Counted from the first letter of the stretch, positions 17,541 to 26,459 are shown. The stretch: DNA of 64,000 nt from an uncultured Lachnospiraceae bacterium (GCA_947650155.1 CANSUS010000001.1:1-64000), one strand, 5' to 3'. The notes: generated from the letters alone by a model not told the origin. Numbers and translations: made by a program.

Positions 17541-19091
17541 TTAAGTCTGATCGCCGATGGAATCTGTAACGGAAACAGTTACTTTTTTCTTGTAACAGGA
17601 GAAAATTTTCTCTATTGTTTCCGGTGCAGGTGCTTTTGTTATGATACTCACCAGAGGTACGATTACAAGTCCCGCTATCATGCAGAATGCACCTGCATTG
17701 ATCGGAGACTGCAGGTATGCAGGGAAACCTGTACGGAAAAAAATATTAGCAAGCATCACAATCGTAGAGAACAAAAAACTCACTAAACAGGCGGCCTTAG
17801 TGGTTCGTTTCCAGTACAAACCATAGAGAAAAGGCGCCAGAAAAGCACCGGCCAGCGCACCCCAGCTCACGCCCATCAACTGCGCAATAAACGTAACATT
17901 GGAATGATACTGTATCAGTGCAAGAACTACGGATATTGCGATGAACATTACAAGAAGAGCCCGCATCCATCTAAGTTGTTTCTTCTCATCCATCTCTTTT
18001 ATCATATTACCTTTAATAAAGTCCAGCGTCAAGGTAGAGCTTGATGCCAAAACAAGGGAAGAAAGTGTGGACATGGATGCCGAGAGCACAAGGATGACCA
18101 CTACAGCAATTAAAATGGCGGGAAGCCCCGAAAGCATGGCAGGCACCACGGAATCATAGCCGTTTGCAGCGATATCGATCCTGTCGCTGAAAAGCCGTCC
18201 GAAACCGCCCAGAAAATAGCAGCCGCCTGCAACAATGGCAGCAAATACAGTAGAGATAATCATGCCTTTGTTAATGGCGCTTTCGCTTTTAATGGCATAA
18301 AATTTCTGTACCATTTGAGGCAGTCCCCAGGTTCCCAGACTGGTAAGAATAATGACACCCAAAAGACCTGCAGGGTCCGGTCCGAAAAAAGAATTAAATA
18401 CACCCGGTGCGGCGGAAACTGTTTCATCGCTTACTGCTGCAAGTTGATCAAGCGCTGCAAGAAAACCGCCCTGACTGTTTAATACTGCGAAAATCACGGC
18501 CAGAATGCCAAAGATCATAATAATACCCTGAATAAAATCGTTAATGGCAGTGGCCATATAACCGCCTGCAATAACATAGATACCGGTAAGTACAGCCATT
18601 ACGATTACACATATACTGTAATCAATATCAAAAGCCATTCCGAAAAGGCGGCTCAGGCCGTTGTAAAGACTGGCAGTATAAGGGATCAGAAAGATAAAAA
18701 TTATCGCGGAAGCAGTCAGTTTCAAAGGCTTGCTTTCAAAGCGTTTTCCAAAAAATTCCGGCATGGTAGCGCTGTCTAAATGCTGTGTCATAATGCGGGT
18801 ACGGCGGCCTAACACGGCCCAGGCAAGCAGGGAGCCTATAAAAGCATTTCCCAATCCGGCCCAGGTGGCGGCTATTCCGTATTTCCAGCCAAACTGTCCT
18901 GCATATCCGACAAATACCACTGCGGAAAAATAGCTGGTTCCATAGGCAAAGGCGGTAAGCCACGGTCCCACACTCCTTCCACCCAGCACAAACCCGTTCA
19001 CATCAGTGGCATGCCTGCGGCAATAGAGTCCGATGCCGGTCATAACGCCAAAAAAGATAACGAGCATAAATAATTTGATAAAAAGATCCAT
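17541..19091 (-). CDS. Sodium:solute symporter (SSS family)
   Basis: This 516-residue protein has about 13 predicted membrane helices. GGRSVGPWLTAFAYGTSYFSA near the start and VIAGGYMATAINDFIQGIIM are typical of the sodium/proline-pantothenate-type SSS transporters. The family takes up organic substrates with sodium. Its place between an acyl-CoA ligase and iorA suggests an amino acid, 2-oxo acid or aromatic acid substrate, but this is inference. GGGAGAAAACCATC precedes the ATG, and there are 15-base gaps on both sides. Confidence 0.88.
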   Translation of the reverse strand: MDLFIKLFMLVIFFGVMTGIGLYCRRHATDVNGFVLGGRSVGPWLTAFAYGTSYFSAVVFVGYAGQFGWKYGIAATWAGLGNAFIGSLLAWAVLGRRTRIMTQHLDSATMPEFFGKRFESKPLKLTASAIIFIFLIPYTASLYNGLSRLFGMAFDIDYSICVIVMAVLTGIYVIAGGYMATAINDFIQGIIMIFGILAVIFAVLNSQGGFLAALDQLAAVSDETVSAAPGVFNSFFGPDPAGLLGVIILTSLGTWGLPQMVQKFYAIKSESAINKGMIISTVFAAIVAGGCYFLGGFGRLFSDRIDIAANGYDSVVPAMLSGLPAILIAVVVILVLSASMSTLSSLVLASSSTLTLDFIKGNMIKEMDEKKQLRWMRALLVMFIAISVVLALIQYHSNVTFIAQLMGVSWGALAGAFLAPFLYGLYWKRTTKAACLVSFLFSTIVMLANIFFRTGFPAYLQSPINAGAFCMIAGLVIVPLVSIITKAPAPETIEKIFSCYKKKVTVSVTDSIGDQT

Positions 19092-19106
19092 GATGGTTTT
19101 CTCCCT

Positions 19107-20744
19107 TTAGTTTTTTATCTGTGCTTCCACAAGACTGCCATGACAGTACCGTTCTCTGAGAAGCGGCTTTTCGATCTTTCCGGTAGGGTTTCTTGGCACC
19201 TGTTCAAAGATAATTTTTCTGGGGCGTTTATACCTGGGAAGTTCTTTGCAAAATTCCATGATCTCTTCTTCTGTGCAGGAAATGCCCTCTTTCAGCTCGA
19301 TCACTGCGGCGGCAATCTCCCCAAGTCTGGCATCCGGCAGACCGATCACAGCCACATCTTTAATTTTTTCACTGCGGCGAAGGAAATCTTCAATTTGTAC
19401 CGGATATAAATTTTCGCCCCCGGAAATGATAACATCCTTCTTGCGGTCTACAAGATAAATGAAACCATCTTCGTCCATACGGGCCATATCGCCTGTATAG
19501 AGCCATCCGTCTTTCAAAACCTCATTCGTTGCCTCAGGGTTTTTATAGTAACAGAGCATAACGCCCGGTCCGTGGACAATGAGTTCGCCCACTTCTCCCT
19601 GTGCAGTCTCCTGTCCCTGTTCGTTTACAATTTTTGTCTCCCAGTGATAGCCCGGTTTACCGATCGCTCCCACCTTATGTATGTTTTCTACGCCTAAATG
19701 AACACAGCCGGGACCTATGGATTCGCTTAGTCCATAATTGGTGTCATATTGATGGTGAGGAAAATGTTTTTTCCAGCGCTGGATCAGGCTCGGCGGAACA
19801 GGCTGGGCTCCTATATGCATCAGACGCCACTGCTCCAGAAGATAATGATCCATGTCCACTTTCCCGGAATCAATGGCATCAAGAAGATCCTGTGCCCAGG
19901 GTACTAACAGCCATACAATCGTACACTTTTCTTCCGTGACTGCCCGCAATATCCACTCCGGTTTCACGCCCCTGAGAAGCACTGCCTTACCGGCTGTAAT
20001 AAGGGAGCCGAACCAGTGCATTTTCGCTCCGGTATGGTAAAGAGGCGGAATGCATAAAAAAACATCGTCTTTTGTCTGTCCGTGATGATTTTGCTCTGTC
20101 TCACAGGAGGAACGCAGCGACAGGTGATTATGAAGAATCGCTTTGGGAAATCCGGTGGTACCGGAAGAAAAATATATGGCGGCATAGTCTGTCTCCTGTA
20201 AAGCGACAGGCGGGGCGCTTGATGAACAAAAGCCCATAAGCCTCAGGCAGTCCTCTGTGTAAGAAGGTCCGCCTTCTCCGGGGAAAAACATCATTTTCAC
20301 TCCCTCAAGAGCAGGGGCGATGGTATCCATCCGGCTGATAAATTCCGGACCGAAAACCAGTACTTCAACGTCTGCAAGTTCCAGACAATATTTAATTTCT
20401 TCCGCCGAATAACGGAAGTTCAAAGGTACGGCTACCCCGCCGGCTTTCAGAATGCCGAAATAAACAGGCAGCCATTCCAGACAGTTCATCATCAGAATGC
20501 CCACCTTTGTTTCCCGTTTCAATCCGCGGCTCAAGAGCAGATTCGCAAAACGATTGGCACGTCTGTCAAAATCCGCCCAGCTTAACTCTCTGCGATAAGG
20601 CGCACCGTTTCCTGCACTCTCGATCAGACTTGCCTCCCGCCAGGTTACTGCACTGTCGCGTTCCTGAGAAGGATTTAACTCTACAAGCGCTGTATCCGAA
20701 CCGTAAAGACGGGCATTTCTCTCCAAAAACTCCGTGATTACCAT
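19107..20744 (-). CDS. AMP-forming acyl-CoA ligase
   Basis: This is a long-chain or aromatic acyl-CoA synthetase-like protein of about 545 residues. YFSSGTTGFPKAILHNH is the AMP-binding motif, YGLSESIGPG the second, and YTGDMARMDEDGFIYLVDRKKD and PRNPTGKIEKPLL close the fold with the catalytic lysine. The ATG at 20744 has GGAGGAACCATATT upstream; the frame extends to 20774 without a better site. Together with PaaK this gives the operon two CoA ligases of different families, so they probably act on different acids or in opposite directions. Confidence 0.88.
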   Translation of the reverse strand: MVITEFLERNARLYGSDTALVELNPSQERDSAVTWREASLIESAGNGAPYRRELSWADFDRRANRFANLLLSRGLKRETKVGILMMNCLEWLPVYFGILKAGGVAVPLNFRYSAEEIKYCLELADVEVLVFGPEFISRMDTIAPALEGVKMMFFPGEGGPSYTEDCLRLMGFCSSSAPPVALQETDYAAIYFSSGTTGFPKAILHNHLSLRSSCETEQNHHGQTKDDVFLCIPPLYHTGAKMHWFGSLITAGKAVLLRGVKPEWILRAVTEEKCTIVWLLVPWAQDLLDAIDSGKVDMDHYLLEQWRLMHIGAQPVPPSLIQRWKKHFPHHQYDTNYGLSESIGPGCVHLGVENIHKVGAIGKPGYHWETKIVNEQGQETAQGEVGELIVHGPGVMLCYYKNPEATNEVLKDGWLYTGDMARMDEDGFIYLVDRKKDVIISGGENLYPVQIEDFLRRSEKIKDVAVIGLPDARLGEIAAAVIELKEGISCTEEEIMEFCKELPRYKRPRKIIFEQVPRNPTGKIEKPLLRERYCHGSLVEAQIKN

Positions 20745-20788
20745 AATATGGTTCCTCCTTTTTGTATCTTTCAATGATAAATGAAATG

Positions 20789-21187
20789 CTATTGAATAAC
20801 ATAACCGTTTACGGTTGCATGAGCCACATAAGTATCCATTTCATCCCGTATATCCACCGTATAGAGAGAAGTGGTGCGTCCTTCCCGCAGACACGCTGCC
20901 TCTGCAGTCAGACGGTTTCCCTTTGCGGGTGAAAGAAAGGTAATGGAGACCTGCTGACTGACCGTTTTTTTATCAGAATATCCGTTTGCTGCAATGGCGC
21001 AGGCAAAATCCGCCAACGTAAAAACAGCGCCGCCCATTGGAACTTTGTTTTCATTCATATGCCGTTCTTCCAATGTCAGGGAGCAGACTGCCTTTCCGGG
21101 TTCTGCAGAATCAATGGTAATACCGGTTGTTTCCATAGCAAAATGATCATTTTTAAAACGGCGGCGAATTTCATCTAAAGTTGACAT
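20789..21187 (-). CDS. PaaI-type hotdog thioesterase
   Basis: This 132-residue hotdog-fold protein shows HMNENKVPMGGAVFTLADFACAIAA, the family's active-site helix and loop. PaaI-type enzymes hydrolyse aryl-CoA or acyl-CoA thioesters. It is the first gene of the operon, with AGAGGTCTGTTT before ATG and a strong promoter upstream. It is likely to release free acid from the CoA products made by IorAB or the ligases, or to salvage CoA. Confidence 0.88.
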   Translation of the reverse strand: MSTLDEIRRRFKNDHFAMETTGITIDSAEPGKAVCSLTLEERHMNENKVPMGGAVFTLADFACAIAANGYSDKKTVSQQVSITFLSPAKGNRLTAEAACLREGRTTSLYTVDIRDEMDTYVAHATVNGYVIQ

Positions 21188-21255
21188 AAACAGACCTCTT
21201 TCCTATATTTTTTATCGTATTTTGTTTTCTGCCAAAAGCAAAAACAGCTTTTAAT

Positions 21256-21284
21256 ACTTTAGCACTTTTATTCGCTAAAGTCAA
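21256..21284 (-). promoter_or_regulatory. Promoter of the iorAB/paaK operon with internal palindrome
   Basis: On the minus strand TTGACT and TAAAGT are separated by 17 bases. The inverted repeat CTTTAGC-N10-GCTAAAG (21257-21263 and 21274-21280) lies within the promoter, covering the spacer and touching both boxes. A repressor bound there would block RNA polymerase. I see no regulator gene in the operon itself, except possibly the ACT protein. Confidence 0.7.
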
Positions 21285-21297
21285 GGAAGAATGAAGA

Positions 21298-21318
21298 AAC
21301 GCACATATACTGTGCGTT
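21298..21318 (-). terminator. Terminator-like hairpin after the serine hydrolase promoter region
   Basis: AACGCACA (21298-21305) pairs with TGTGCGTT (21311-21318), and the bases after it on the minus strand are T-rich but not a full run. It is about 45 bases past the stop of the serine hydrolase gene, so it probably ends that transcript. Confidence 0.55.
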
Positions 21319-21364
21319 CCCATAATTACGATACGATTTTACGTTTTTGTCTGGAGATGCTGTC

Positions 21365-22543
21365 TCAAAACTCTTCAAATGCAGCTGCTATTACATTTCT
21401 AAGCCGCCTTGTAAACGGCGCCGTACCGGTATCCGTTCTCTGCATCATAAAAAGTATGGTTGCATCCTCTTTGGGCAGATTGGCAAAATAAGCGCCAAGC
21501 CAGCCGTCCCATCCATATTCTCCAACAGAGGCATTAAAAGTAAACGCTTCTTTATCCCGGGCAATCCGCATCAGATTACGGTATTCAAATCCCTGCAGTC
21601 CGTCCCATGTTGAAAAATCAGCTCTCGGAGTTCCATATAGTCTTCCTGTCGTCATATATTCCACCGTTTTATTTGATAAAATTTTCTGTCCTTTATAAAT
21701 GCCGCCCTGCAATAGCATTTGTCCGAATTTTGCATAATCGTCAATGGTAGAAACCAACCCCGCGCCGCCCGATTCAAATGCCGGCTTAATATCCATTTTA
21801 TTTAAAATTCCAAGATTGTTTAAGCGGAATTCTTTTAATCCTTCTTCTGTTTTTTCGTAAACTCTGGAAAGTCTGTCTTTCTTTTCTTTTGGCACATAAA
21901 AGTCTGTATCCTTCATTCCCAGAGGCCAGAATAATCGTTTCTTTAAAAAGGAACCGAAACTCATGCCTGATACGACTTCCACGATTGCTCCCAGCACATC
22001 GGCAGAAAATCCGTATGCAAAATGCCCGCCCGGTGCGAACGCAAGCGCGCATCCCCCTAAACGGTTGGCAAAATCAAGCGTTGTTATGGGTGTTTCCGAA
22101 TACAGTTTGTTTTGTAATTCTTCCAGCAGAGCCCATGTTTCCTTTCCGTTTTCATCATCACCGCCATAAGTGAGTCCTGATGTCATGGAAAGCAGGTGGT
22201 GAATCTGCATGGGTGCGTTTAAAGCAGTTTTCTTGCCATTTACATAAATATGCTGATTTTGAAAGCCTGGAAGATATTTTTCTACCGGATCGACTAAGTC
22301 AATTTTTCCATCTTCAAACAGCATCATCACTGCCGCAGCGGTAACAGGTTTTGTCATGGAATAAAGACGAAAAATGGTATCTCTTTTTATCGGTTTTTTG
22401 GCGGCAATATCCGCTTTTCCGACTTCATAATAATGCTGCTCTTTTCCGAATCGTGTGATCAGCAGATTCATGCCTGCAATTTCTCCGTCATTTACCAGTT
22501 CCTCCATGATCTCGTTTACACGGTCCAGTTTGTCTCTTCTCAT
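21365..22543 (-). CDS. Class C beta-lactamase-like serine hydrolase
   Basis: This protein of about 392 residues belongs to the beta-lactamase/DD-peptidase/esterase (PF00144-type) family. The catalytic SxxK is in RLYSMTKPVTAAAV near residue 65, and a Tyr motif (FAYGFSADVLG) follows. No signal peptide is seen, so it probably acts in the cytoplasm as an esterase rather than as a secreted beta-lactamase. GGGAGAGATGTAT favours ATG at 22543 over the one at 22549. The substrate is unknown. Confidence 0.82.
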   Translation of the reverse strand: MRRDKLDRVNEIMEELVNDGEIAGMNLLITRFGKEQHYYEVGKADIAAKKPIKRDTIFRLYSMTKPVTAAAVMMLFEDGKIDLVDPVEKYLPGFQNQHIYVNGKKTALNAPMQIHHLLSMTSGLTYGGDDENGKETWALLEELQNKLYSETPITTLDFANRLGGCALAFAPGGHFAYGFSADVLGAIVEVVSGMSFGSFLKKRLFWPLGMKDTDFYVPKEKKDRLSRVYEKTEEGLKEFRLNNLGILNKMDIKPAFESGGAGLVSTIDDYAKFGQMLLQGGIYKGQKILSNKTVEYMTTGRLYGTPRADFSTWDGLQGFEYRNLMRIARDKEAFTFNASVGEYGWDGWLGAYFANLPKEDATILFMMQRTDTGTAPFTRRLRNVIAAAFEEF

Positions 22544-22568
22544 ATACATCTCTCCCTTTCATTCTATT

Positions 22569-23282
22569 TCAAAATTGTAAAAACCAACGCAGAGCTTTTG
22601 CGAATCTTTTGGGAATTTCATGGAAATGTCCGCCGTCAGTCCACTCAAACGTTACATTTTCTTTTCCTATTTTGTTCTCCAATATCTCTTGTATCTTTTT
22701 GGTACATTCAGCAGCCTGTCCCATTCTCGCATTCCGGCTTTTCGCTTCTTTTTTTCCGAGGGACAGATAGATACGTCTGTCTGTTTTTGTACACTGCATC
22801 CCTTCCATAAATTCTACAAATCCATCATACCATAAGGAACCGGAAAGAGAACCGATTTTGGCAAATTGATCTGTTCTGCACAGGGAATACAGCGCGGCAA
22901 GCCCGCCCAACGAATACCCAAGCAGTATCGTATCTTCCGCGCAGGGTTTTGTTCTGTAATGCATGTCCATATAGGGCTTAATTACCTCTGTCAGCTTGGC
23001 AATAAAGGCATCTGCATTTCCGCCCGGAATCTTTTCCCCTTCCCGGAACGCAGGGGCCTTCCAGGGGGTAAAATCATCGTTCCAGTCTTTCGGTTTAATG
23101 GACAAAAGAAGAAAATCAGCCGGGACTGACAGCTTTTTTAATTCAGCTAAAATTTCCTTGACCGGCGCTTCGCCATTAATATAAACTGCCGGATAATGGA
23201 TTGTCTGGCAGTCATAATCAGGAGGAAGGTACAGCGTGCATGATAAGTCTGCAATTTGAAGCTCTTTTATGGATTCAGACAT
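22569..23282 (-). CDS. Esterase-D/enterochelin-esterase-like alpha/beta hydrolase
   Basis: This 237-residue protein carries the nucleophile elbow LGYSLGGLAALYS and a late histidine in DGGHFHEIPKR, the usual end of the Ser-Asp-His triad. It matches the PF00756-type putative esterases, which cleave siderophore esters, S-formylglutathione or other esters. No signal peptide is visible. AAAGG lies ten bases before the ATG. It lies upstream of and adjacent to the serine hydrolase gene, so the two may be co-transcribed. The substrate is not evident. Confidence 0.82.
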   Translation of the reverse strand: MSESIKELQIADLSCTLYLPPDYDCQTIHYPAVYINGEAPVKEILAELKKLSVPADFLLLSIKPKDWNDDFTPWKAPAFREGEKIPGGNADAFIAKLTEVIKPYMDMHYRTKPCAEDTILLGYSLGGLAALYSLCRTDQFAKIGSLSGSLWYDGFVEFMEGMQCTKTDRRIYLSLGKKEAKSRNARMGQAAECTKKIQEILENKIGKENVTFEWTDGGHFHEIPKRFAKALRWFLQF

Positions 23283-23362
23283 ATTATTTCTACCTTTCAG
23301 GAACTATATGAAATTCTATTTTAAATATAGCATTACTTATAAAAGTTGTAAATTGGAATATG

Positions 23363-23386
23363 AAAAAAGAGAGGATCACTCCTCTC
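23363..23386 (-). terminator. Rho-independent terminator of the Bce module
   Basis: On the minus strand GAGAGGA-GTGA-TCCTCTC is followed by six T. It overlaps the last codons of a 32-codon frame and ends the BceAB transcript. Confidence 0.85.
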
Positions 23387-23474
23387 CTCTTTCGCCTGCA
23401 CGTCTGCATTTTAATAGGAAAAACAGAAATAATATCATCACGCAGACAAGCTTCCATATTGTATTTTTCTTCAT
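23376..23474 (-). CDS. Small single-span membrane peptide downstream of bceB
   Basis: This 32-codon frame has a near-ideal ribosome binding site (GGAGGTG, 7 bases before ATG). The predicted peptide starts MKKNTIWKLVCVMILF, has a hydrophobic stretch at about residues 5-21, then a basic and acidic tail (KCRRAGERGEE). It begins 35 bases after the permease stop and its own stop lies inside the transcript's terminator. It is probably in the Bce transcript. The role is unknown; it could be a small partner that tunes the transporter or a sensor subunit. It was not seen as a known family. Confidence 0.6.
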   Translation of the reverse strand: MKKNTIWKLVCVMILFLFFLLKCRRAGERGEE

Positions 23475-23508
23475 TTTTCTTCACCTCCAGCCTGTACTTC
23501 TATTCCTG

Positions 23509-25578
23509 CTATCTGTCTTCAATAATTCTTTTGCAGCCTGAATAGGTAGCCGTAAAATAAATACCGTAGACCAGTACAAGTATCGCTGCCGTCACAAGGA
23601 TCATTCCAATCATATCTTCTTTGCGGAACATGACAGATAACATGTTCTGCGCAAATTGAATGCCAAATACAGAATGAATGACTGCCAGAAACATGGGAAA
23701 CCCGAAAAAAATTCCCATCTGCCAGAGCAGTGCCGACTGCTGCATTTTTTTGTCAACGCCGATTTTATTAAGGATCTGGTATCGCTCTTTATTGTCGGCG
23801 CTCTCTGACAGTTCTTTTAATGCAAGCAGAGCGGCGCCTGCGATCAGAAAGATAATACCTAAATAGATCGCAATAAAAGTGGCGATTGCGGCAAGCCCTA
23901 TGCTGGACTCATAAATAGAAATCTTACTCATTGCATCCAGATCACAGGTCAGTTCGGCCTGCGTCAATTTTTCCGCATTGATGGAAAAAAGGATTTCTTC
24001 GCTCTGTGCTTTTTCTTCTTTTGTCTCTGCACGATAGTCCGCTGCTAAAAGGTTAATTTCCCGTTTCAGTGTATTTCCAAGTTCCGACTCGATTACTTCG
24101 TCTGGCACCAGCGTAATGCCGGAATTGGAATGCACATTGGAAATATGCACAAATCCATACTGACATTCCGTATACTGCGGCGTTAAAATATGATTTCCGA
24201 TCTTTATTGTCCTGCCGGTTAAAAGCGCTTCATTGCGAATCTGCGTAATTTCATCAAAATCGCACAGTTCGATATAGTTTCCCTCTTCCAATGTATAGGT
24301 GGGAAGTCCGTATTTTTCAGCCAGCATATTATACTCTGAAATACTCATGATCTCTTCCGCTGTTGAAAAATCCATTTGAGGAAATTTTTCTGACGCCGTT
24401 TTAACTGTTTCACCTAAAAATGTTTCTATCGTATATTCAGGTGCAGTATAAATGGTAACGTCAACCCAGTCTTCCTGGAACAGGTTTTTGTCCACGTTCA
24501 GTCTGTCCAGTACTTCCCATACAGAAAGTCTGGAATCTTCCACCTGTTCCGGTGGATAAACCTCTTCCGGCCAGTCCATTGACTTATAGATATTGATGTC
24601 TACCGGCGTCATTGTGGTCAATTGCGTTTTCAAAGATGAAGTAACGGATAATCCTGCCGAAAGCACGCAGATCGTCACAAAAAACAGCAGGCAGATGATC
24701 GTCATGGAAAATACCGATGTATTGATATTACTGTTAAGCTGCCGCAGAATAAAAGCGTTCAGTCCCTTCAGATATACTCCCCTTGCCCGTTGGATCATTT
24801 TGAGTAAAAATCCGGAAAGAGACCAGAAGATCAGATAAGTTGACACACATCCGATGCCGATCATAATCATAATCTTCGATTCTGACAAGTGCCCAAAGTC
24901 CAAGGTAACACTGTAGTATGCATAACTTAAAAACAAAGTGGCGAGCAAAAATACCAATACTGCAAAATAAGAATTTTTGAGCCTGTTTTTTTCCACTTTT
25001 CTTTTTGCATGAAACAAATCGATCAGCTGATATCTGGAAAGCATTACGGTGTTAAATAAAATGACGATCAGATACATGATCCCAAAATAGATTACCGTTT
25101 TTATAATCGCATCTGTTGAGACGGTAAAAGCATAAGCCGTCATATCCGCTTCAAACATTTTGGCAACCAGAATCGACATAAACTGAGAGGCAAATACGCC
25201 GATAAAAAGTCCGATGCCCAGAGAAATACAGCCTATCATCACCGTTTCTCCAAAAAGAATTTTGGAAACGTCGCTTTTTCCCATTCCTAATGTCATATAG
25301 ATGGCAAATTCTTTCTTTCTTCTTTTGATCAGAAAATTGTTCGCATATATGATCAAAAATCCTAAAACCAGCGCAACGCCTACAGATACTCCCGACAACA
25401 TACTGACCATCAGTTTCATAATGCTTTTTGTAGAAGAGGAAACGGCAAGCATCGCCTGTTGGGAATCTAATGCGTTGAAAACATAAAAAATGGCGACGCC
25501 TAAAATCAGGGTAAGAAAATAAATCATATAGTCTTTAAAACTTTTTCTTATATTTTTAAACGATAATTTAAACAACAT
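23509..25578 (-). CDS. BceB-type ABC transporter permease (FtsX-like)
   Basis: This 689-residue permease has about ten membrane helices and a large extracellular domain of roughly 200 residues between the central helices (about residues 320-545), as in BceB/VraG antimicrobial-peptide transporters. Such permeases free their cell-wall targets from peptide antibiotics and also signal to the paired kinase. The ATG at 25578 overlaps the end of the ATPase gene and starts MLFKLSFKNIRKSFKDYMIY as in the family. GGAGG is 11 bases upstream. It is followed by a 32-codon gene and a terminator. Confidence 0.9.
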   Translation of the reverse strand: MLFKLSFKNIRKSFKDYMIYFLTLILGVAIFYVFNALDSQQAMLAVSSSTKSIMKLMVSMLSGVSVGVALVLGFLIIYANNFLIKRRKKEFAIYMTLGMGKSDVSKILFGETVMIGCISLGIGLFIGVFASQFMSILVAKMFEADMTAYAFTVSTDAIIKTVIYFGIMYLIVILFNTVMLSRYQLIDLFHAKRKVEKNRLKNSYFAVLVFLLATLFLSYAYYSVTLDFGHLSESKIMIMIGIGCVSTYLIFWSLSGFLLKMIQRARGVYLKGLNAFILRQLNSNINTSVFSMTIICLLFFVTICVLSAGLSVTSSLKTQLTTMTPVDINIYKSMDWPEEVYPPEQVEDSRLSVWEVLDRLNVDKNLFQEDWVDVTIYTAPEYTIETFLGETVKTASEKFPQMDFSTAEEIMSISEYNMLAEKYGLPTYTLEEGNYIELCDFDEITQIRNEALLTGRTIKIGNHILTPQYTECQYGFVHISNVHSNSGITLVPDEVIESELGNTLKREINLLAADYRAETKEEKAQSEEILFSINAEKLTQAELTCDLDAMSKISIYESSIGLAAIATFIAIYLGIIFLIAGAALLALKELSESADNKERYQILNKIGVDKKMQQSALLWQMGIFFGFPMFLAVIHSVFGIQFAQNMLSVMFRKEDMIGMILVTAAILVLVYGIYFTATYSGCKRIIEDR

Positions 25579-26338
25579 CCTGAAGTTCACCTCCAAGCAA
25601 TGTAACAACATCAATAATTCTGTTAAAAAAGGTCTTTCTTGCTTCGCCCGCTTCTTTTAGAAGTTCCGTAAAAACCTGTCCGTCTTTAATAAAAATAATG
25701 CGGTTTGCGTAGCTTGCCGTAAAAGCGTCGTGGGTAACCATCAATATAGTCGTATTTAAATCTCTGTTTAAATATTCCATACTCTGTAAAAGCATTCTTG
25801 CCGCTTTGGAATCCAGCGCGCCGGTGGGTTCGTCCGCCAATACCAGTTTGGGCTTGGTAATGACCGCTCTTGCAGCCGCTACACGCTGTTTTTGTCCGCC
25901 GGACATCTGATACGGATATTTTCCGAGAATCTCTACGATTCCAAGCTGTCCTGCTATTTCCATCACTCTTTTATTAATCTCTTTTGCTTTTATTTTCTGG
26001 ATGGATAAGGCAAGCGCAATATTTTCATATGCCGTCATGGTATCTAACAGATTAAAATCCTGGAAAATGAATCCAAGGTCTTCCCGTCTGAAGCGGTTTA
26101 AATGACTGCCCTTTAAGCTTGTTATTTCTGTACCGCCCACCTGGATGGAACCGCTTGTTACTTTGTCGATCGTGGAAATACAGTTTAGCAGCGTGGTTTT
26201 TCCGCTTCCGCTGGCGCCCATGATTCCTACATATTCGCCTTTTTCCACAACAAAACTTAAATCGTTAATTGCTTTGGTAAGATTTCCCTTGTTGCCGTAA
26301 TATTTTTCAATGTGTTTTACTTTCAATATTTCATCCAT
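25568..26338 (-). CDS. BceA-type ABC transporter ATP-binding protein
   Basis: This 256-residue ATPase carries Walker A GASGSGKTTLL, signature MSGGQKQRVAAARA, and Walker B KLVLADEPTGALD. It drives the BceB-type permease encoded next. The first gene of the transporter pair, it lies 107 bases after the kinase stop, a gap that holds a weak promoter and a hairpin (CCTGTA with TACAGG). Its end overlaps the permease start by 11 bases. Its substrate class is inferred to be cell-wall-active peptides such as bacitracin or lantibiotics. Confidence 0.9.
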   Translation of the reverse strand: MDEILKVKHIEKYYGNKGNLTKAINDLSFVVEKGEYVGIMGASGSGKTTLLNCISTIDKVTSGSIQVGGTEITSLKGSHLNRFRREDLGFIFQDFNLLDTMTAYENIALALSIQKIKAKEINKRVMEIAGQLGIVEILGKYPYQMSGGQKQRVAAARAVITKPKLVLADEPTGALDSKAARMLLQSMEYLNRDLNTTILMVTHDAFTASYANRIIFIKDGQVFTELLKEAGEARKTFFNRIIDVVTLLGGELQDVV

Positions 26339-26445
26339 TGTTTTTCCGCCTTTCTTCCTGTAATTTTTTCTACAGGTTTTCTTATTACAGATTCTAGTTT
26401 AGCGAACGCCGGCATTCTTTTCCATTGAACTGTCTTACAAAAATC

Positions 26446-26459
26446 TTACAAATCTGTAA
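26446..26459. promoter_or_regulatory. BceR-type binding box TTACA-N4-TGTAA
   Basis: On the minus strand TTACAGATTTGTAA matches the TNACA-N4-TGTAA pattern known for BceR-like regulators. It overlaps the last four codons and the stop codon of the kinase gene. A second half site (TTTTGTAAGAC) lies next to it. It stands upstream of the transporter genes, where the regulator should activate them. The fit with known consensus is by pattern only. Confidence 0.65.

Noticed and set aside
23290-23484. A 64-codon minus-strand frame beside the Bce permease
   Set aside because: It is in another frame from the well-signalled 32-codon gene, lacks a good site and runs through the terminator.
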